From Owenia fusiformis (Eukaryota > Annelida > Polychaeta > Sabellida > Oweniidae), in contig CAIIXF020000007.1 in assembly GCA_903813345.2 (NCBI GenBank), positions 37,100,759 through 37,164,758 on the forward strand: a stretch of DNA of 64,000 nucleotides. The letters are read 5' to 3'. This document shows positions 57,134 to 64,000 of this stretch, in pieces; the first letter of the stretch is position 1, and each line of letters starts with the position of its first letter. The notes beneath the pieces were generated by a model that worked only from the letters and a program-made list of their open reading frames with translations, searched no databases and was not told the DNA's origin. The translations under genes and the position numbers were made by a program.

Positions 57134-58345
57134 TCCTAAATAAATTCATCTGATTAGTCTTTCTAAATTAATCATATTTTCCTTTTGTCTTAACCATACC
57201 TTGTTTTTTAATTTGTGACGTTTCGTCCAGCATGGTCGCTTGACTTTTTCGAACTGCTTGAAGTTGATACTTGATCTTGAGAGTTAATTAGCACTTTATT
57301 CCACAAACTTGATAATTCGTGATTGCCTGAGTCTCTATTCATACACTGTTTTTCTTTCTTTATGTAAATTGCCTCTTTTATCCACCGTTTATTTCTCTGA
57401 CCTTCATTGTCTATAACCTTGACGTTATCCCAATCAACTACATGGTTCATCTGACGCACATGATCAGTGACTGCTGATTTCCCATATGATGACTGGGCTT
57501 CTTTCCTAACACTTCTTGTATACCTTGTCAGCTCACAATCAGAGACATCTTTCTTATGTTCTGATAGTCTTATATCTAATTTCCTGCCTGTCTCTCCAAT
57601 ATATACTTCTTTACACGAGCTACATGGTATTTCATAAACTACATTTGACTTATCTAGCAACTTGCGCTTGTCTTTAGGGTGAACTAATATCTGCCTTAAT
57701 GTTTTAACTGGTTTAACGGTTGAAGATATCTTGTGTTTCTTTAAAATTCTTTTAACCTTCTCTGTTACACCTTGGACATATGGTAAAGTAGTAAACCCAA
57801 TCCTATCTTCCTTATCTGCACTAGAAGAGGCTGTTTCTTTGTCATCTATGCACTTCTTAACAATATTTGAAGGATATTCACATTTACTAAGAGCTGACTG
57901 TATATGTTCTACCTCTTTGGTTCTGTCACTGTCGTCTGTAACAAAGGACTGCGCTCTATTAACTAGTGTTTTGACTACTCCTAGTTTATGCACCGGGGGG
58001 TGATGGCTGGAATAGTTCAAATAATGGTCTGTGTGAGTCTTCTTCCTATATACACTACAGTTCAAAGAACCATCTTCCTTTCTACTAAGAAGTACATCTA
58101 GAAACGGTAGACACCCGTTCGTTTCTTGCTCTACTGTAAACTTGATACTCCCAGTACTATCTACTTGATTGAGATGATCTGTAAGCTTATCTACACTGTC
58201 TGATTTCACAACTTCTAAGATGTCATCGACGTACCTACGCTAATCTCCTAATCTCACACGATGTTGTTTCATTGTTTACAAACACCCCTATGGTGGAAAC
58301 ATTGGCAATTGTAAAAGATAAGCTACTTTCTGAATATGAAATGAA
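57134..58345 (-). pseudogene. 5'-truncated Penelope-like retroelement (RT end plus GIY-YIG endonuclease)
   Basis: The ORF 57208-58209 (333 codons) continues upstream in frame into RRYVDDILEVV (about 58210-58245), which contains the reverse transcriptase YVDD catalytic box; a TAG precedes it and sequence similarity stops soon after. The C-terminal part has a GIY-YIG endonuclease: Y192, C196-x2-C199, Y203-IGETGRKL, EH at 217-218, catalytic Glu in WIKEAIYI (E279) and N291. RT thumb plus GIY-YIG is the Penelope-like element layout. The N-terminal RT is missing, so it is a dead 5' truncation. The matching region of the other duplicate (44924-45380) lacks it, so it arrived after the duplication. 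It sits inside a short TIR element. Confidence 0.85.
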
Positions 58346-58898
58346 TAATTCATCTACAAATTTACTAGACTCTGACTCTTAAGATTATGATGACGATGAT
58401 TGTCAATCCATATCGAAGAAGACGGCATATAAACTTATTGACAAACCAATTTATTCTTAAACAGGAATGAATCTTCTAAATTATGCCTTGTCTATGCTTT
58501 TGAATAAAAATATGAGGATGGGTTGAGAAATACCAAGTAGCACAGTTTTTAAAATAGAGAATAGGGTATGCAAGGTCCTTCTCCATTGATATTTATAGGT
58601 ATGCATTATCCTCCCCAAGATTTATTAGATTTATTAGTTATATCCCCCCGATATCGATTTATTAGTCGATTCTAAAAATTTTGAGATGATTGCTCTGAAT
58701 ATTTCACATAAGGCATTCCCCTTAAAAAAAGATTCAAGAACATTCTATCATTAAAAGACAGCACATACTACATCTGTTAAGCATCTTAGAGATAAGCCAT
58801 GGGCATAAAATCAGCACAAAAGATCATAAAGTACCAGTCCCAATATGCTATCTTTATACAATGCTGGTTTTGTTTATGTATGGGAAATATCACATTAA

Positions 58899-60161
58899 AG
58901 GGACCCAACACCTTACAAAACTTCTTAACGGAGAGGAATAAGGGAAAATGCTTGCAGGATTCTGAATCGGTGTATTTTTTAATGATTTTTCACCGTCTTA
59001 GAATCTCAATTTTTTTCTTTTGAAAAAATGAGATTTGCATTGTTTTCCAATTAGAAAAATGAGTAAACATGAACAGCTCGAAATCTAACGTTGAGATTTT
59101 GTTTTAAAAAATCATGGATATCAAGGCTAAATATAGCTATACAATAAACATAAAAAAGCAATGCTTGGACTCTTCATATTTACACAAAAAATTAATTAGT
59201 AAATTAGGTTTGATATTTGTGAGAATAAGTTGTACGAGGTGCAATGCTCTACAAACACCAGACTACAGGGTGGATTAGGATCAATGACACACATAAAAAT
59301 TAATTTAAAAATATTTCATGATAATTATCTCAAACAAAAGCAGTTAGCGAAGGATACATTTCATTACACTCAATAAATAGTTATCACTTTTGACTATATA
59401 TACATATATCATGGGAATGTATTTCCATCTGCTCGAGATATCATATTTTAGCTTCGAAAATCACAATCGTTGGATAATACATTTGTCTCAGAATGATAGG
59501 CCACCCTGTAGTAATGTTGCTTTCACTTGAAGTGTACCCTTGAGAATAATGAACTTACTTTCAAATTGGTCTTGCTTTTGTGGTGTATGTGGCTTTTTAG
59601 CAAATCTGCCACGCTCATTTCTTTCCAGGACCATCTTGTTCACATGTAACACTAGGCTATACGCGCATGTATAGACAGATGACATAGATATACATATAAA
59701 TTATATATTGCACCTGTATTTACTTACATGGGAATATTCCCTTTGGAAAAATGCAAATGCATGAACATAATGTTTTCATCTTATATATGACTTCAAGCTA
59801 ACATATTATTTCATATTTATATTTTCATAGTTAGTCTAACATAAATAATAGATCCATGAAAACAATATTCTTTGTTTTCTTAAAAATTGATGGGTTTACT
59901 GTGAATTCAATGAATTACAATTTGCAAGGGGTAAGTATACTGTATGACCTTAGTTGCAAAGTACTGTTTATATATGCAGCTCAATAGCATAAAATATGTT
60001 GAATGAAGCATGTGGTATGGATTAGTCGTGTGACACACAAACTGACCAATACATGAGGGTATTAGCTACTTTTCACAGAAACCAAAGGAGGACAGTGCTT
60101 TTATTTCAACTGGGAGCTTACCTCCACACGACTGATCATGTGACCATGGTGGTGGGTCCCT
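58899..60161. mobile_element. TTAA-flanked non-autonomous element (piggyBac-like target site)
   Basis: The left end is AGGGACCCAACACC and the right end is GGTGGGTCCCT, imperfect inverted repeats, with TTAA at 58895-58898 and 60162-60165. The other duplication copy reads CACATTAACTCAA with a single TTAA at about 46456-46466, the empty site. The 1263-bp interior has no transposase ORF. TTAA duplication is typical of piggyBac-superfamily transposition; the family call rests only on that. Confidence 0.78.
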
Positions 60162-60244
60162 TTAACTCAAAAGGGGAAGTAACATCATATTTACAACAAT
60201 TAAAGATATTGTTCATCATTTTTATTATAGTGCTCAGAGTACCG

Positions 60245-60602
60245 AAGTCAAGTACTTTTGTTACATTTAGTACATTTGGTACATTTAGTACAATAGGTAC
60301 ATTTAGTACATTTGGTACATTTAGTACAATAGGTACATTTAGAACAGTTGGTACATTTAGTACATTTGGTACATTTAGTACAATAGGTACATTTAGAACA
60401 GTTGGTACATTTAGTACATTCGGTACATTTAGTACAATAGGTATATTTAGAACAGTTGGTACATTTAGTACATTTGGTACATTTAGTACAATAGGTACAT
60501 TTAGAACAGTTGGTGCATTTAGTACATTTGGTACATTTAGTACAATAGGTACATTTGGAACAGTTGGTACATTTAGTACATTTAGTACATTTGGTATATT
60601 AA
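60245..60602. repeat. 9/18-bp TACATTTGGTACATTTAG minisatellite
   Basis: Nested repeats of TACATTTAGTACATTTGG with variants ACAATAGG and GAACAGTTGG in a longer period of about 54-63 bp. It is open on both strands only because the short unit lacks stops. The left duplication copy has a shorter, diverged version (47080-47195). Confidence 0.85.
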
Positions 60603-60734
60603 TGGAACACATTCCTGAGTCCCATCATCCAATAACTTCTAACACTTATGTAAATTGAACACCTCTATAAGTTGAAAACCTCCATCAGTACACTTTCTAG
60701 AGTCCCATAATGCAATAATTTCAAGACAATGAAA

Positions 60735-62172
60735 CATCTGTAAGTTGAACACCTCCTAAGTTGAACACAATGTTGAAGTACTAAAGGTGTTCAACTTACT
60801 CAGGTTTTACTGTACAAGTACCTTGACACTTCTGTAAGTTGAACACCTCCAAAGTTGAACACAATGTTGAAGTACTAAAGGTGTTCAACTTACTCATGTT
60901 TTACTGTACAAGTACCTTGACACTCCTTCAAGTTGAACACCTGTAAAGTTGAACACCTCCTAAGTTGAACACTATGTTGAAGTACTAAAGGTGTTCCACT
61001 TACTCAGGTTTTACTGTACAAGTACTTTGACACTCATGTAAGTTGAACACCTCCAAAGTTGAACACTATGTTGAAGTACTAAAGGTGTTCCACTTACTCA
61101 GGTTTTACTGTACAAGTACCTTGACACTCATGTAAGTTGAACACCTCCTAAGTTGAACACTATGTTGAAGTACTAAAGGTGTTCCACTTACTCAGGTTTT
61201 ACTGTACAAGTACCTTGACACTCATGTTAGTTGAACACCTCCTAAGTTGAACACTATGTTTAAGTACTAAAGGTGTTCCACTTACTTAGGTTTTACTGTA
61301 CAAGTACCTTGACACAACTGGAAGTTGAACACCTCCTAAGTTGAACACTATGTTGAAGTACTAAAGGTGTTCCACTTACTCAGGTTTCACTGTACAAGTA
61401 CCTTGACACTCCTGTAAGTTGAACACCTCCTAAGTTGAACACTACGTTGAAGTACTAAAGGTGTTCAACTTACTCATGTTTTACTGTACAAGTACCTTGA
61501 CACTCCTGTAAGTTGAACACCTCCAAAGTTGAACACTATGTTGAAGTACTAAAGGTGTTCCACTTACTCAGGTTTTACTGTACAAGTACTTTGACACTCA
61601 TGTAAGTTGAACACCTCCAAAGTTGAACACTATGTTGAAGTACTAAAGGTGTTCCACTTACTCAGGTTTTACTGTACAAGTACCTTGACACTCATGTAAG
61701 TTGAACACCTCCTAAGTTGAACACTATGTTGAAGTACTAAAGGTGTTCCACTTACTCAGGTTTTACTGTACAAGTACCTTGACACTCATGTAAGTTGAAC
61801 ACCTCCTAAGTTGAACACTATGTTTAAGTACTAAAGGTGTTCCACTTACTTAGGTTTTACTGTACAAGTACCTTGACACAACTGGAAGTTGAACACCTCC
61901 TAAGTTGAACACTATGTTGAAGTACTAAAGGTGTTCCACTTACTCAGGTTTCACTGTACAAGTACCTTGACACTCCTGTAAGTTGAACACCTCCTAAGTT
62001 GAACACTATGTTGAAGTACTAAAGGTGTTCCACTTACTCAGGTTTTACTGTACAAGTACCTTGACACTCCTTCAAGTTGAACACCTCCAAAGTTGAACAC
62101 TATGTTGAAGTACTAAAGTGTTCCACTTATTCAGGTTTCACTGTACAAGTACCTTGACACTCCTATAAGTTA
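60735..62172 (+). repeat. 94-bp satellite array, about 15 copies, right duplication
   Basis: Same monomer as 47363-50610. A 564-bp higher-order period is visible here too: the AGTACTTTGACACTCATG variant is at 61021 and 61585, and the CTTACTTAGG variant is at 61281 and 61845. The array ends with the insertion-like sequence after 62176. Confidence 0.92.
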
Positions 62173-64000
62173 ACCTTCTGCACTCTGACTTATTTCAGCA
62201 AATATATCCCACGCATCTGACTTATATTTCAAAAATGATATGCCTGGACTAAATAATTAATATCTCAATAACTACTGAATGAATCTGGATAAAATTTTCA
62301 CAAAAGGAAGATACACTAGCGTGGCTCATGAGAAAAATGTTCTCATGAATTTTTTTCGTACATAAACACGACTGGGCATAAATATACCATGAAAACTCCT
62401 CCGGAATCCGCCGTTTCGCCCCTCGGGAGATTCAACGTCTGGTCAGAATCCAAAACTGAATTTGCAGCGATCGAATGTTCTTCTTTTAAGTTCAGAAAAT
62501 ATTCTAGTTTCTATTTTCAATGACCATTATCGGCTTCCAAGAGCCTAAAGAGCTCGAAATCGCAATCCATTTCCTCCACATTTTCGTTGTGATTTTATTT
62601 GGCTGTCATTTAGTACGATTTGTTCACTAAAAACGACTTAAACACTGTTTAAATTGTTGAATTGAGAAATATTTTTCGAAACATCGCCATTTCTAGGTCA
62701 ACAGGAAGTCACCTACTAAGGACTGAATAGGTCGGACAATCTAATTGAATCATAAGAACGGCGGGAAAAAGTAAAGTTTTCAAAAGTTAGATTTGTGTCG
62801 TCCGGATCCGCCGGTGGATTCTGGCGGTAATTTTGAATGGGCGGACGCGGTCGCCGGTGGTCTGCTAAAGGTTGGAACAAACTTGTATGAAGCTCTCTTT
62901 TACATAATCAAAATCAAATTATTAGAAAGAGTATTGATTTACTTGAGTTTCTTGTATAAATGCATGTCACTCTATTCAAGAAATGAAGATATTATAGAAG
63001 CTCTCGGACATCTTTGGGCATCCAAGGTCGGAGTAAGTCGACCACATGTTAGTTCCTCTAAAGTGTTCAACTTGAGATTTATTTGATGTACAGAGGTTCA
63101 GTTTAACTTAAACCAATTGATCACAGCACTTTGAAAAGTGTTCAACTTATAACGGTATTTTATTAACATAAATGTTCCACTTTACAAGAAATACTTTTGT
63201 AAAATAAAAGCTTTTTACAAGGCATTAACATGACAAGATGTCACCACCTAGTTGAAGCAAGATAATAAAACCTTTTTGACCTTGAAGAGGTCATTAAAGG
63301 TCAAATCTATAGTCAGATTTGAAATGTTGAGAAATTGTAGATGATTTTGAAAGAAAAATTGGTCAAGTTAAAAAAACAACTTTTTGTCCTTTTTTGACCT
63401 TAAGAAAGTCATTGGAGGTCAAATCTTAAATCAGATTTGAACTTCTGATAACATAGATGATTTTGAAAAAAAAATCGGTAAATTAAAATCGGGGTGAAAA
63501 TGACCTTTTCGACCTTTTTTTGACCTTGAAAATGTCACTGAAGGTCAAATCTTAAATATAAAGTCAGATTTGAACTTCTGTAAACATGTAGATGATTTTG
63601 AAAACAACTGAAGTCAGTCCATACAGTATTTGTTAAATTATTGGAAGTTGTAAGAATTTGTAACAAACGCCGACCACCACTCACCAACTGCCATAAAAAC
63701 AAGGCACAGGACGTGAACGAGATCACACCATCAAATAGGCAGACACTATGAACCAGGAAAACTGTTCTCCTATTATGTTTACAAATTTCAAGAACAAGAA
63801 AAAAATGTTGGCTTTGGTCATATTAATCAATAGCTCACATCTTGAGCTAAAATTTAAGGCAATATGACAAAGTGGATTGTTTTCGATGAGAAGATTTATC
63901 GAAAAACCTTCAAAATGGCCGCCAGAAAACAAAATGGCCACCCAAAATTTAATAAGTTCTAGAACTTGATATCCCCTATCATGTACAGGAAATCCGATGA

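Larger units (their letters stand above)
56610..63700 (+). repeat. Segmental duplication, right copy
   Basis: Direct-orientation partner of 44640-52160, roughly 11.5-13 kb away. Private insertions are the Penelope-like fragment, the TTAA-flanked element at 58899-60161 and unmatched sequence at about 62176-62880. The aligned blocks differ by scattered substitutions and small indels, so the duplication is not very recent. Confidence 0.85.

Noticed and set aside
60053-60658. Overlapping long ORFs on both strands (GTFSTFGTFSTIG and NVPNVLNVPTVLN types)
   Set aside because: Produced by a 9-bp TACATTTAG minisatellite whose units lack stops in several frames; no domain and no independent support.
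62171-62880. TTAACCTTCTGCACTCTGAC start as a third TTAA element
   Set aside because: The segment is private to the right duplication copy, but no inverted right end or second TTAA was found; boundary unresolved.

Overview
This window is animal nuclear DNA: AT-rich, gene-poor, full of introns and repeats, with GT-AG splice sites. There are no bacterial operons, no ribosome binding sites and no CRISPR array. The repeat style (short TIR elements, hyper-expanded minisatellites, a Penelope-like element) and the gene content (one HECW ligase, one TRIM-NHL protein) suit a marine invertebrate. A lophotrochozoan such as a mollusc is my guess; the sequence does not prove it.

Two cellular protein genes can be supported, both on the minus strand. 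The larger is a HECW1/HECW2 (NEDL1/NEDL2)-type HECT E3 ubiquitin ligase. I reconstructed nine consecutive exons from 41449 down to 252, and the reading phase is compatible at every junction. They encode the end of the N-terminal linker, the C2 domain (four exons), a long Ser/Asn/Glu-rich disordered region in one 1.84-kb exon, the first WW domain and the start of the helical box. The second WW domain and the HECT catalytic domain must lie left of base 1. The N-terminal HECW_N domain was not found and should lie to the right of 41449, in or beyond the window. The second gene, at 54022-55857, is a single-exon TRIM-NHL protein with RING, B-box2, coiled coil and beta-propeller.

Layout. 1-41.4 kb is HECW exons separated by introns (one is 23.5 kb) packed with TIR elements and at least a dozen unrelated-length minisatellites. 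41.5-44.6 kb is quiet upstream or intronic DNA. 44.64-52.2 kb and 56.6-63.7 kb are two direct copies of a segmental duplication, with the TRIM gene in the single-copy gap between them. Each copy carries a satellite array of a ~94-bp monomer with a 564-bp (six-monomer) higher-order period. Each copy has also received insertions the other lacks: two foldback elements and a GGAC-repeat element in the left copy, and a truncated Penelope-like element and a TTAA-flanked element in the right copy. This lets each copy serve as the empty-site control for the other.

The most unusual coding observation is at 30482-30828. An 87-bp unit holding the 3' half of the last C2 exon, its splice donor and a little intron is repeated four times with reading frame preserved, leaving four nearly identical donors and an open reading frame across all copies. 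A recurring theme is that one pogo/mariner-like short element (CAGTAAAACCTG termini) has its interior expanded into tandem arrays of many different unit lengths at many sites.
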